Origin: Luteibacter aegosomatissinici
GTDB lineage: Bacteria > Pseudomonadota > Gammaproteobacteria > Xanthomonadales > Rhodanobacteraceae
Assembly (NCBI RefSeq): GCF_023078495.1
Contig: NZ_CP095742.1
Location: 248,001-312,000, forward strand
Direction: 5' to 3'
Length of the DNA stretch: 64,000 nt
Part shown: positions 15,413 to 24,889 of the stretch, one piece after another
Layout of the letters: each line of letters begins with the position of its first letter
How positions within the stretch are numbered: position 1 is the first letter of the stretch
Notes under the pieces: model-generated
What the model was told of the DNA's origin: nothing
Database searches by the model: none
Seen by the model: the letters and a program-made list of their open reading frames with translations, nothing else
Made by a program: the position numbers and the translations under genes

Positions 15413-17449
15413 TCAGTCAGCGATCGCGGTGGTATCGCTGACATCCTTCCTGGTGAAGTTGAACATGTCCATGAGGTTGCCGATGGCCGGCGCGTTCACC
15501 GGTACATACGGGTTCTCCCTGAACGACACCGGGTTAGGCAGGTTGTCGCGGCTGCGGGGAGAGATCTGATCCTTCAGGTTCCAGTTGGCTTCGACGAATT
15601 TGTCGAACGAGACATGGTCGTAGTACGTGTGAACGACCTTGCCGCCGAGGGAGAACTTCGACACGACCAGCAGCGGGATGCGTGTACCGTCGCCGAAGAA
15701 GTCGATCGGTTGGATGTAGCCCGAATCGTAATAGCCACCGCCTTCATCGAAGGTCACCATGATCACGGTGTCGTCCCACACCTTCGGGTTGGCTTCGGCC
15801 ATCTCGACGATCTTGCGCACGTAGCCTTCGAACAGATCCAGCTTCGACGAGGCCGGATGGCCATCGAGGATGCCGTCCGGCTTGGCGATGGAAACGGCCG
15901 GCAACGTGTTGTTCTGGATGTCGCTGTACAGGTCGTTGATGTCCTGGTTCTTGGCACGCAGTTCCGGGTTGGTCATGACCTGGGTGGAGTACAGGAACGG
16001 GTCGCAGATGTTGCAGAAGGTGCCGGCCTCGCCGTCTTCCTTGCCGCCACCGAAGCCTTCGCCGTAGTACTTCCAGGAAACGTTGTGCTTCTCCAGCAGC
16101 AGCGCCAGGTTCTCCTGCGTGGTCGGCGGGATCGTGAACTGATCAGCGCCCAGCGGGGCCGGGGTGCCGTCGCCCATGTAGCCTGGGTTGTAGTTGTTCA
16201 CCAGGTAGTAGGCCTTGGGCTTGCAGTCCGTGCCCTTGAATGACAGGTACGGCAGCGAGCGCAGGTAGTTCTTGATCTGCTTCACGCCCGGCTGGCTTTC
16301 GTCAGCGCACTCGACGTACGAACCACCGCCGTAACCGTCCTGCACCCACCAGTTGTTGGTACCGAACTGCGAGTCGGGGTTCTCTATCTGGTTTTCCGGC
16401 GGGGTGGCCGGGTTGCCGTTGGCATCGGCGTAGTAGATCAAGGTGCCGTAGCCCAGCATGATGTGGTTGGCACCCGTGCCACCCATCACTGACTGGTGGA
16501 AGTTATCGCTCAGCGCATACTTCTGGGCCAGCTTCTTGAAGTACGGCGCATCGCCCTGGGCCATGTTCAGGAACTGCATGGCGGTCGCGCCTTCACCGGT
16601 GGTCTGGTCGTTGAAGTTCGCCGGCAGCGGCGCGCCGTTGTTGCCCGCGCCCATGGTGGTTTCGACCCAGGGGAACAGGTCGTTGCGGCAACCGCTGGGG
16701 TTGGCGGCGGTGGCTGCCTTGGTGTCGCAATCGAGCTGCTGCCACATCTGGAAGAAGCGGTGCACGGGGCTGTTGGCGTATGCGTCGTAGCTGATCGATG
16801 CGTGCATATCCACTGGCGCGTTCGCGAGCTTGGCCGGGAAACGGGTATCGACCACGCCGTTGGGCAAACCCGTGCCACCGGCAGCAAGCATGTCGTAGGT
16901 GCCATCGGGCAGTGCCGGTTCAAGCGCCTGCGCCTGTGCTGCCGAAGCGAAGGGTGCCGCGGTGGGTGCGCCACCGGTGTTCATCTGCGGAAGCGTCTTG
17001 TACTTGCCAGCCTTCTTGGGCGACATGTCGAACTTGCCGGTGCTCGAAGCCATGAACTGCGTGGCAAGGTCCACGTTCGGACCCGGCGTGCCGTCGGCAT
17101 TGACGATGCCCTTGGACAGCAGGTTGTCCACCGATTGGCCCTTCGGCGCGGTGTAGGTGCCAAACACGTGGTCGAACGTGCGGTTCTCGCCGATCAGCAG
17201 GATCACGTGCTTGATCGGGGTGACCGTATTGTCGCTGTTGTCCTGGCCGCGGGGCGGCTTGTGCAGCACAACCACGCCGCCGGGAAGGCCTGCCTGGTTC
17301 TTGAAGGGAGCCACGGGCACATTCTGGCGAAACTGTGCATCGTGATCGGGCGGAGTGGTGTCCTGGGCGCTGACAATGCCGGCAAGGCCGACGGAAAGCG
17401 CACCAAGCAACAGCGGCGAAAGCCGCGTGCGGCGCAACCAAGTAACCAT
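15413..17449 (-). CDS. secreted phosphoesterase, phospholipase C / acid phosphatase family
   Basis: 678 residues from the ATG at 17449, preceded by GGGAG; the upstream open frame lacks a signal. Residues 1-32 form a Sec signal peptide (LLLGALSVGLAGIVSAQ). The phosphoesterase domain (PF04185 type) opens with HVILLIGENRTFDHVFGTY near residue 80, continues with MGGTGANHIMLGYG in the middle and closes with TFDEGGGYYDSG. These carry the metal ligands and the Thr nucleophile region of the AcpA/PLC superfamily. Likely role: phosphate release from phospholipids or other phosphoesters. Pho-box control is possible, but I could not see a convincing box. Confidence 0.85.
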   Translation of the reverse strand: MVTWLRRTRLSPLLLGALSVGLAGIVSAQDTTPPDHDAQFRQNVPVAPFKNQAGLPGGVVVLHKPPRGQDNSDNTVTPIKHVILLIGENRTFDHVFGTYTAPKGQSVDNLLSKGIVNADGTPGPNVDLATQFMASSTGKFDMSPKKAGKYKTLPQMNTGGAPTAAPFASAAQAQALEPALPDGTYDMLAAGGTGLPNGVVDTRFPAKLANAPVDMHASISYDAYANSPVHRFFQMWQQLDCDTKAATAANPSGCRNDLFPWVETTMGAGNNGAPLPANFNDQTTGEGATAMQFLNMAQGDAPYFKKLAQKYALSDNFHQSVMGGTGANHIMLGYGTLIYYADANGNPATPPENQIENPDSQFGTNNWWVQDGYGGGSYVECADESQPGVKQIKNYLRSLPYLSFKGTDCKPKAYYLVNNYNPGYMGDGTPAPLGADQFTIPPTTQENLALLLEKHNVSWKYYGEGFGGGKEDGEAGTFCNICDPFLYSTQVMTNPELRAKNQDINDLYSDIQNNTLPAVSIAKPDGILDGHPASSKLDLFEGYVRKIVEMAEANPKVWDDTVIMVTFDEGGGYYDSGYIQPIDFFGDGTRIPLLVVSKFSLGGKVVHTYYDHVSFDKFVEANWNLKDQISPRSRDNLPNPVSFRENPYVPVNAPAIGNLMDMFNFTRKDVSDTTAIAD

Positions 17450-17631
17450 GTGCGAATTTCTCCCTACTGGAAGTCTTCCCCCTGATGCGTATCGACGAAG
17501 GTTTTGGTTGGCCCGTCGACCGGCGTGAGCATCTGCCCCGCATGTGACGAATCGTTGGCATGGTGGCGACAATGCGCGAGAGCGTGATGACGCTAACGTG
17601 TCAACGCAAGATCTTGCGAACAATCGTTTTT

Positions 17632-19275
17632 TCAGACGAGTTCGTAGGGGCGCATCATTTCGTTGTCTTCGTGCTCTAGGTAATGGCAGTGCCAGACGTA
17701 TTTGCCTGGCTCACCGTCGAAGCGCGTGATGATGCGCGTGACCATGCCGGGGTCGCAGCGCACGGTGTCTTTCCAACCGGCTTCATGCGCGGCCGGTGGT
17801 ATCGATGGTCCGGTGAACTTCAGTTCCTTGCGTGCGTTCCACGCGTAGAGATCGAACGGGCGACGCTCGAGTACCTGGAAGCGCACAAGGTGCAGATGGA
17901 TGGGGTGCGCGTCGCCGGTCACGTTGACGAACGTCCATGTTTCGACCGTGCCCTTTTTGGGCTTCTCGCTGATGGGATCGCTCCACATCTTTCCATCGAG
18001 CAGCATCGTCATTGGGTTGCCGCCCGAATCGTCCTGTTCACCTAGTGCGAGTACGCGGTCCTGCACTGCGGTGGATAACTCGATGCGCTTTATCGGGCGC
18101 AATGTGGCCGGGACCACCGAGGAGTCGTTGCGACCCTTGGCGCGCACACGGAACTCCACGATGCCGTCGGCCTGGTGGCGTAGCTGCACCGACTTGCCCG
18201 CATAAGCACTGAAGTCGACGACCACCTCGGCTCGCTCGGCCGGGTAGAGTTCGATGTTCATGCGATCGGTGGGCGCTATCAAGAGGCCTTGGTCGCTGCC
18301 GATCTGTTGGAACGGTTTGCCATGTGACAGCGACAGGTTGAAGAAGCTGGTATTGGCTGCGTTGATCAGCCGGAAGCGGTACCGGCGCGGCTCCACGTCG
18401 AGATATGGATACAGCTTGCCGTTGCAAAGCACGGCGTCGCCGCGGCATTCGGACACCCATGGCGCCTCGGGATCGTCGGACACTGGGTAATAAAGCTTGC
18501 CGCTCTTGGCGAGCAGGCGGTCATACAGCATCAACGGAATGTCGAACTCGCCTGAGGGCAGCCCCAGGGCTTGCTCGTCGTCATCGTGCACATGGAAGCT
18601 GCCGAACAGGCCCGCATAGATGTTCAGCCGGGTGATGCCCATGGCGTGGTCGTGGTACCACAAGGTGGTGGCGTCCTGGTCACCCGGGTAAAGGGCAGTC
18701 AGCGATTTGCCCGGCACGTACCAGTCTTCCGGCCAGCCGTCGTTCGGCGCGGAGACGCGTGCACCGTGCACGTGGGTGATAGTGCGAACCTCGGGTTTGG
18801 ACTTCTCCGCGCCGTGAACACCGTGATCGATCGGCAGGAAATGCCGGGTGGGAAGTTCGTTGGCCCATTCCACCAGAACCGGCTCGCCACGGCGCGTCAC
18901 GATCGTGGGGCCGGGTGTGGAACCAGCGTAGCCCCATTGCGGTGTCGGCGGCAGATCCCGGTGCACCCTGGCACTGAAGGCTTGCATGGGCATGCGGTAG
19001 AACGGCAACTCCCGGCTTCCGAAGGCGGCGTGAGTACGCTTGCCGGTGGGCACGGCGATCGGCGGCACTGGCAGGGCATCCACGAACTTCGCCATGGTCA
19101 CCGGGTTCACCAGCGGCACGTTCGGCGCGGCCAGGGCCGGCATGGCCATCCGTTGCTTCATGGGCATGGCCATGGGCATTTCCATCGCCTGGGCCACGCG
19201 CAAGGTATCGACGAAGACGCATGCGCCGGCGAATCCGCCGGCAACGCCCAGGAAACGGCGTCGGGAACTGTCCAT
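17632..19275 (-). CDS. multicopper oxidase (CotA/bilirubin oxidase-like), Tat-exported
   Basis: 547 residues with a Tat signal (DSSRRRFLGVAGG). Three cupredoxin domains follow. All copper motifs are present: THVHG, WYHDHAMG, HPIHLH and the C-terminal HCHYLEHEDNEM, in which His529, Cys530, His531, His535 and axial Met540 can be named. The mature N-terminus (residues 31-46) is unusually Met-rich, a feature of copper-handling oxidases. No adjacent copper-resistance genes are present. It could be a cuprous oxidase, or a laccase-like oxidase of phenolics or manganese. Confidence 0.9.
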   Translation of the reverse strand: MDSSRRRFLGVAGGFAGACVFVDTLRVAQAMEMPMAMPMKQRMAMPALAAPNVPLVNPVTMAKFVDALPVPPIAVPTGKRTHAAFGSRELPFYRMPMQAFSARVHRDLPPTPQWGYAGSTPGPTIVTRRGEPVLVEWANELPTRHFLPIDHGVHGAEKSKPEVRTITHVHGARVSAPNDGWPEDWYVPGKSLTALYPGDQDATTLWYHDHAMGITRLNIYAGLFGSFHVHDDDEQALGLPSGEFDIPLMLYDRLLAKSGKLYYPVSDDPEAPWVSECRGDAVLCNGKLYPYLDVEPRRYRFRLINAANTSFFNLSLSHGKPFQQIGSDQGLLIAPTDRMNIELYPAERAEVVVDFSAYAGKSVQLRHQADGIVEFRVRAKGRNDSSVVPATLRPIKRIELSTAVQDRVLALGEQDDSGGNPMTMLLDGKMWSDPISEKPKKGTVETWTFVNVTGDAHPIHLHLVRFQVLERRPFDLYAWNARKELKFTGPSIPPAAHEAGWKDTVRCDPGMVTRIITRFDGEPGKYVWHCHYLEHEDNEMMRPYELV

Positions 19276-19540
19276 GGGTAGTCATCGCTCGTTGTCTGTC
19301 GAGCAATCCAACGTAGGTCAGGTGAATGACAAGGAGATTTCAATCCAGGTCGCAGCGAATCCCGAGCTCCTGACCCTGATAGAGATTGGATTTAATTGAG
19401 CCAGCTGTAACTATCGAATGCGGCAGGCTGTAGGATGGTGTCGGCGGCGTTCACGAATCATTGCCACAGATGAGTGATCGACCCGTTCGCAAGACGCGGC
19501 AGCACAGCATCATCCCCGGAGAAACGGAGCAACCATTCTT

Positions 19541-19777
19541 GTGAAAACGTGGCCGCGCGTGTCCAGCGTCGTGAAAGCATGGTTCGCTATAACCGCCATT
19601 GGTATCGGCACACTTGTCTGCTTCCTTCGTCAGGGGCCGCCCGATGAAGAGATGATGTTTCGAGGTTTTGAGGGACAAGTGTTGCTGGCGACGATGATGG
19701 TAGGAATCCCATCCATGGCAGGCCTTCTGATGTTCATGCTTTTCGGCGCGCTGGCGAAGCGGTACCTGTTGCGCTGA
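19541..19777 (+). CDS. small two-helix membrane protein, unknown
   Basis: A 78-residue frame with a GTG start and two clear hydrophobic segments (about residues 10-28 and 46-70) separated by an acidic loop. GGAG lies upstream but at loose spacing. It stands alone in a 550-base gap between divergent and convergent minus-strand genes. No family recognised. It may be real because two well-formed membrane helices rarely arise by chance. Confidence 0.4.
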   Translation: MKTWPRVSSVVKAWFAITAIGIGTLVCFLRQGPPDEEMMFRGFEGQVLLATMMVGIPSMAGLLMFMLFGALAKRYLLR

Positions 19778-19832
19778 GATCTGTGGTGTCGGCAAGGCAT
19801 CGTCTGGCGGAATACCGTGACGGCGTGCACGA

Positions 19833-20597
19833 TCACATCATGTCACCCTGTTGCCGTGAGACGACACGCCAGCCGGCCGTCGTGTGGGTCATACGCAATG
19901 TTGAGCTTTGGCCGCCGATGCCGCTCACCTGGCCGTAGGTGACGTCGTAATCGCCATCGGGCCTGGGTAAAGGCTGGCCGATGGTCAGCCACGCGAGATG
20001 GCGGGTATCGGGTGCCTTGCCGGCGGGTACGAAGGCCACGCCGTCGACGTGGATGCTGTCGAAAAACGAGGCGGCCGGAACAACACGTTCGTCGTTCGTA
20101 TCCTTGAGTGCCAGGTAGATGGTTCGCGGGCCCGATGGCATGTGCTCGGGCGGCTGCGCGTAGCGGATGACGGCCCGCCACAGGTCTTCGATGTCGGGCG
20201 CTGGGTTGCGTCTACCCTCTTCCTGCCGGGCGTACGATGCCTTTGCCAGGTCGAGGCTGAGCTTCGCGCTTCCCCTACCCAGGCACTCGGTCTCGTTGGG
20301 GCGGTGCGCACAGACCTTGCCTGTCGTTTCGTCGAGCGTCCCGATGAAAGGTGTGCCATTTACGGGGATGAACGTGACCGACCAACTCTGGGTCGCGACA
20401 TCGTAGGTGGCCGGCGTGGCATTGAGCATGCTGTCGCCGGAGACCTGATCCACGGCTTCCATCATGAGCGAGGGCACGAGGCCTTTGCGAAGCCACGGTG
20501 GCGGGGCTTCCCGGGCGTGAAGCATGGGGGCGGTGAGGAGCATGGCGGCCACCGTAGCGTGGGCCAGGGCTTTAAGCGGAAGGGCTTTGGTTGGCAT
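19833..20597 (-). CDS. secreted protein of unknown function
   Basis: 254 residues from the ATG at 20597, with AAGGA eight bases upstream; the longer open frame adds a non-signal lead. A signal peptide covers about residues 1-27 (ending MLHA). The body has two cysteines (KVCAHRPNETECLG), probably disulfide-bonded, and a C-terminal beta-rich region. I recognise no family. Its neighbour upstream is the CocE-type hydrolase 270 bases away. Confidence 0.65.
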   Translation of the reverse strand: MPTKALPLKALAHATVAAMLLTAPMLHAREAPPPWLRKGLVPSLMMEAVDQVSGDSMLNATPATYDVATQSWSVTFIPVNGTPFIGTLDETTGKVCAHRPNETECLGRGSAKLSLDLAKASYARQEEGRRNPAPDIEDLWRAVIRYAQPPEHMPSGPRTIYLALKDTNDERVVPAASFFDSIHVDGVAFVPAGKAPDTRHLAWLTIGQPLPRPDGDYDVTYGQVSGIGGQSSTLRMTHTTAGWRVVSRQQGDMM

Positions 20598-20744
20598 CAC
20601 GCGAGTCCTTGTGCTGAACTTAAAGGTCTTGCGGCAACTGGCACAGTTGTAGTGTGTGCTGTCCATGAGCAGATGGGGCGCTACGCTCTCCATGTGACAC
20701 GCGTCCCCAAGGTCCGATAGTGGCAGCGGCGCCGGCTGCACGGT

Positions 20745-20778
20745 GCCGGGTGCTACGCGAGCTAGCTCGTGGCCCGGC
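20745..20778. repeat. 34-bp imperfect inverted repeat
   Basis: GCCGGG and CCCGGC flank a perfect 12-bp palindrome (CGAGCTAGCTCG, 20758-20769). It lies between the CocE-type gene and the downstream secreted-protein gene. It could form a stem ending the CocE transcript, but no T-run follows. Confidence 0.4.
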
Positions 20779-20867
20779 GTGGGCGCATTAAACCGCGAGT
20801 TTCCTCTGCGGCGCCAGTCGTGTCACGCCGGACGGGTTTATGACGATATAGCGACTTAATCCGTCGC

Positions 20868-23156
20868 CTAAGGAGATGTAGGCGCGTTCGGCGCGTTGGC
20901 TGTGATGTTCACCGTCACCGGGATGTCCAGGTAACTGCCCGGTAGCCAGCTGAGGGTCAACGGTGCGCTGGCATCGGCGACGGTTTCATCGCTGACCGGC
21001 TTGCCGCTGCCCATGTTGATCGAGGACCCGGGGTCCTTGACCACGGAGACCACCACGACCAGACGACTACCTGGCTCGAACAGGCGACTGGTTGTCCGTC
21101 CATTGGTGAACGTCAGCGTGGTCGGCTTGCCAGGGGTCAGCAGTTGACGGCGCGAACGGTCGCCGATGTAACTGGCACGGGCGAGGTAGGACGACAGCGC
21201 GAAGTACGTGCCGTCGGCTTTCTTCTCGTAAAGCTGGATCGCCACATCGAAGTCCCGCTTGTTGGTGACCACCTGCAGCGAGCCGCTGAACAGGCCACTG
21301 ATCTCGGTGCCCGGCGCCAGCGGCTCGCTGGTGAAGACCAGGCCGTTGCGATCGTCGATCGCCGGGGCGGGCGCATCGTCGGCAGGGAGGTCGTCGCGTT
21401 TGGCCAGGTCGACGGTCAGCGGGGATGGTTGTTTCGATGGCTGGTCGGCGAGGGAAAGCGTCTTTCCGTCATTGGCGAGGTAAAAGCGGCGATGGCCGGC
21501 GGACATGGCCTCGACGGTGGGTGCGTGCTTCCACACATTGGCGCCCATCACCTCGTAGTTGATCCTGTCGGTGAGCAGCGCGGGCTTCGGTGCACCGCGG
21601 AATACGTAATCGAACCACTGGTAGCGGATATCCCGGCTGATGTCCTGCTTCGCCACCGGATCGATGGCATAGCCACGAACCACCGGCGACGCCCGCCGCT
21701 GGGCGCCCACGTGATCCCACGGACCGATCAACAGGTAGTGTTCGGCTTTCGGGTTATACCGGTGGTGTTCGCGCACGTAGTACAGCGCGCCGATCTGGCC
21801 GCCGTCGAAATAGCCCGTCGTGGTCAGCACAGGGATGTCGATGTCGGCGAACTCACGGCCGTACGGAATCATTGCCTGCCAGTAGGCGTCGTACGAAGGG
21901 TGGTCGAGCCAGCGCTGGAAGATCGGATTGGGCACGCCGTTCAAGGCATCCAGTTCACGAAACGCGCGGCCGCTCTGGTACCAGCGGCGGTAGAGATCGT
22001 TCCAGTGTTTGTGGTCGCCATAGTGGGCTTCGTCCAGATCCTTGCCGCTGGTCGTGTAGGGCACCCAGGAGTACACGAAATCCCACGACACGTTCCCTTC
22101 CATCGGAACGTCGATACCCGGTGCCACCGTGACCGACGGCATCAGCGCGCGCAGCGCCTTCGGCCGGTGCTTCGCCGCCGCCCACTGAGTGAACCCGTTA
22201 TAGCTGCCGCCGTACATGCCGACCCGACCGTCGCTCCAGGGCTGCTTCGCGATCCAGTCAATCACCGCGTCGGCGTCCACCCCGTCGTATTCGTAGGGCG
22301 TGGCGCGATCGGGGCTGAGGCCCTTGCCGCGCGAATAGCCGACCACTGCCGCATAGCCGTGTGCGGCGGTGAGACGCAGCTCGGTCGTCGACCGCCAGTC
22401 ATTGGCGTAGATGGTGAAGCCGAGCAACGTCGGCAGTCGTGCGCCGCGCTTCTTCGGCAGCATGAACATGGCCTCGACCTGAGCGCCGTCGGGCGTCTTC
22501 ACCAGCACCGGCGCGTGCAGTTCGTAGCGGCGGGCATCGTCCTCGGCGATCAGCGCGTCGGTGAACGGACGGTAGGCGGTGTAGGACTCGGCAAGTTCAT
22601 AGGCTTTGAGCAACGCTACCGCGTGCGCGAGGTCGATGGACGTCTTGCCGCTCTGGGCGTCGCGCAATCGAGTGTAGTCAGTGCGCAGCGCCTCGGGTTG
22701 CGGTCCGTAAGGTTCCAGAGCCGAGCCGAAGCCGGCGATGACCTGCGACGCCAGCACATCGTCCCACCTGGCGGACAGGTCGCGGAAGGCGCGGGCGAAG
22801 GCGTCGCCGAAGCTCAGGTGCTCGGTGGCCTCGAGCCGCCTGGCTCGCGCGTAGAGCTGGAAGCGGATCGCCGGCGCCGCGTCGAGAGGCCTGGGCCCGG
22901 CCAGCCTGCGCGCGATCAGCTGGGCGAGGGTGCCCTCGGCGTCGCCGTAGCGACCGGCGGCCAGCTGCAACTGGGCGAGCGTGTCGAGCTGCGTATCCGG
23001 GTCGTCGTCGTGCCGGGCCGCGATGGCCTGGGTCGCCAGGTCACGCTCGGCACCGCCGGTAGCGTCCGGACGCCAGGCCAGGGCGGGCGGCGGTGCGGCC
23101 CACGCTGGGAGGCTGGATAAGGCGAGCATGACGCTGAGCAGCAACACCTTACGCAT
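20868..23156 (-). CDS. secreted CocE/NonD-family alpha/beta hydrolase (S15 superfamily)
   Basis: 762 residues with a Sec signal peptide (about 1-21, ending AWAAPP). A helical N-terminal region (about 30-200) precedes the alpha/beta hydrolase with nucleophile Ser in MYGGSYNGF, an acidic residue in TTGYFDGGQ and His in LLIGPWDHVG. The C-terminal jelly-roll domain is typical of X-Pro dipeptidyl-peptidase/CocE proteins. Members cleave esters or Xaa-Pro peptides; the substrate here is unknown. The long N-terminal extension is not part of CocE proper and matches the subgroup annotated as CocE/NonD hydrolases. Confidence 0.85.
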   Translation of the reverse strand: MRKVLLLSVMLALSSLPAWAAPPPALAWRPDATGGAERDLATQAIAARHDDDPDTQLDTLAQLQLAAGRYGDAEGTLAQLIARRLAGPRPLDAAPAIRFQLYARARRLEATEHLSFGDAFARAFRDLSARWDDVLASQVIAGFGSALEPYGPQPEALRTDYTRLRDAQSGKTSIDLAHAVALLKAYELAESYTAYRPFTDALIAEDDARRYELHAPVLVKTPDGAQVEAMFMLPKKRGARLPTLLGFTIYANDWRSTTELRLTAAHGYAAVVGYSRGKGLSPDRATPYEYDGVDADAVIDWIAKQPWSDGRVGMYGGSYNGFTQWAAAKHRPKALRALMPSVTVAPGIDVPMEGNVSWDFVYSWVPYTTSGKDLDEAHYGDHKHWNDLYRRWYQSGRAFRELDALNGVPNPIFQRWLDHPSYDAYWQAMIPYGREFADIDIPVLTTTGYFDGGQIGALYYVREHHRYNPKAEHYLLIGPWDHVGAQRRASPVVRGYAIDPVAKQDISRDIRYQWFDYVFRGAPKPALLTDRINYEVMGANVWKHAPTVEAMSAGHRRFYLANDGKTLSLADQPSKQPSPLTVDLAKRDDLPADDAPAPAIDDRNGLVFTSEPLAPGTEISGLFSGSLQVVTNKRDFDVAIQLYEKKADGTYFALSSYLARASYIGDRSRRQLLTPGKPTTLTFTNGRTTSRLFEPGSRLVVVVSVVKDPGSSINMGSGKPVSDETVADASAPLTLSWLPGSYLDIPVTVNITANAPNAPTSP

Positions 23157-23290
23157 GAGGAGCTCCCCGCTGGACTGCCGCCGATGATGCCAGTCTCTCG
23201 CCCGGGCCGAGGAGTGCCGTCAGGCATGGCGCCCAAGGTGGTCTGGGAACACGGTCTACGCTTGAATGACGCGCGGTAGAATGGCTCTGC

Positions 23291-24397
23291 ATGGTCAAGA
23301 AAGCCCTTACAGCCAGCGATGCGCCGAACGTAGATAGCCTTCGGCCAGTATCGAAGAGCCAAAAATCCTTCCATACGCTCGTGACCAGGATCAGGGAGCG
23401 GCGCGCCACGCTGGCTGCTTGGGAAGCGTACCGAGTCGAGTTCAACCGCAAGTACAACGGGGAACTCGTGCCGCGGCGCCAGAAGCTGGATGAGGTGCGC
23501 TCTCGGCTCATTCACCGGCTCGACCAATCGCACGATATGAGGGAGCTCACCAAGGCGGAGCGGGGGATCGTCGCGGAGCTCATCACGCACTTCGCCGACC
23601 AGGTGCTCATGTGGGTGGATGATCCTGTTGTCGCGGAGATCCATGGACGCTACAGCGCGTCAGCTCGTGCGGACGAAGCAAGCATTCCGGCGGATCAGAA
23701 GACCGCGCTCCATCAGATGCCTGTCGTCGACCCCACCGAGGCCGCCGACGCGAGCTCACCTGAGGAGACCATGCGGCGAATCCAGGAACAGCTCGACCAG
23801 CAGGAGCGCAGCGAAGATCAGCAGCGCCAGGCGCGCGAGGACGCCCAGGCCGGACGCAGGAAGGCTCAAGGGCAAAAGGCGACACGAAAGCGTGCTCAGG
23901 CCGAGGAAGCCGAAGCCCACGTTTCGCTTCGGGAGGTTTACCGCAAGCTCGTCAGCGCGTTGCATCCCGATCGCGAGGCCGATCCCGTCGAGCGCGGCCG
24001 GAAGGCGGCACTGATGCAGCGGGTCAATCGTGCATACGCGGGTCGAAGCCTGCTTGAACTGCTGGAGATCCAGCTTGAGCTGGAACACATCGACCAGGCA
24101 GCGATCGATAGCGTGAGTGCGGAGCGCCTCAAGCGCTGGAACGCGGTTCTCAAGGAACAACTCCGCGAGCTCGACAAGGAGCTGGTCGAAGTGGATTCGG
24201 AATTTCAGATGCGCTGCGGGCTGAAACCGGCCGGGACGACCTCACCCAAGATCATCAAGCGCGCGCTTAATGAATACCTTGCCGATGTGAACAGGTTTAT
24301 CCAGCTGTTCGAACGGGACCTTAGAGTGTTTGACGATGTCGAACGACTTAAGCCGTGGCTTAGGGCGATGAAGGGGCATTTGCAGTCGGTTGATTGA
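23291..24397 (+). CDS. J-domain protein with coiled-coil flanks
   Basis: 368 residues, cytoplasmic. An Arg/Lys-rich helical N-terminal half and a long Glu/Gln/Arg coiled coil (about residues 155-212) lead to a degenerate J-domain: LREVYRKLVSALHPDRE with the HPD triad at residues 225-227, then RKAALMQRVNRAY. A helical C-terminal region follows. No G/F or zinc-finger regions are present, so it is a class C J-protein that would stimulate an Hsp70 at a specific place. No dnaK lies near. Similar single genes occur scattered in proteobacteria and on plasmids. Confident in the J-domain, not in the role. Confidence 0.75.
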   Translation: MVKKALTASDAPNVDSLRPVSKSQKSFHTLVTRIRERRATLAAWEAYRVEFNRKYNGELVPRRQKLDEVRSRLIHRLDQSHDMRELTKAERGIVAELITHFADQVLMWVDDPVVAEIHGRYSASARADEASIPADQKTALHQMPVVDPTEAADASSPEETMRRIQEQLDQQERSEDQQRQAREDAQAGRRKAQGQKATRKRAQAEEAEAHVSLREVYRKLVSALHPDREADPVERGRKAALMQRVNRAYAGRSLLELLEIQLELEHIDQAAIDSVSAERLKRWNAVLKEQLRELDKELVEVDSEFQMRCGLKPAGTTSPKIIKRALNEYLADVNRFIQLFERDLRVFDDVERLKPWLRAMKGHLQSVD

Positions 24398-24675
24398 GGT
24401 ACTTAAGCGTGCTCGCAACGAGACCGTCTTGCCCGAGAACGACTACCAAGGCGTCGGGCGCGAAGAGGTAGTTGGACGGGAATCCACGATCGAGCTGGTG
24501 GATAACCAAACATGATCGCAATTCCCCGGTTAGGTTGGTTGTTTGCGTACATGGACCTTGGCGAAGGTCCCGGCGCGAATGCGTATTCCGGCTCCCACAC
24601 CGCGTCCATGGCGTGCTCCCTAACCTTGGGTCGCCTCGTGACGAGGACTGAAACGACTTTGACGACAAAGCGCAT

Positions 24676-24751
<76 letters not shown>

Positions 24752-24889
24752 TTGCGGGACGGGGGAGTTTACCCAATTGGCGCCGTGGCGCACGCCTGCT
24801 TCCTGGGCAATCTCGGGGCACCTGATACCCCGATACCGGCCAGCGGGTCATCTTCTTAGGGTAAACTGTCGGTTTTTTAGCGACTTAGC

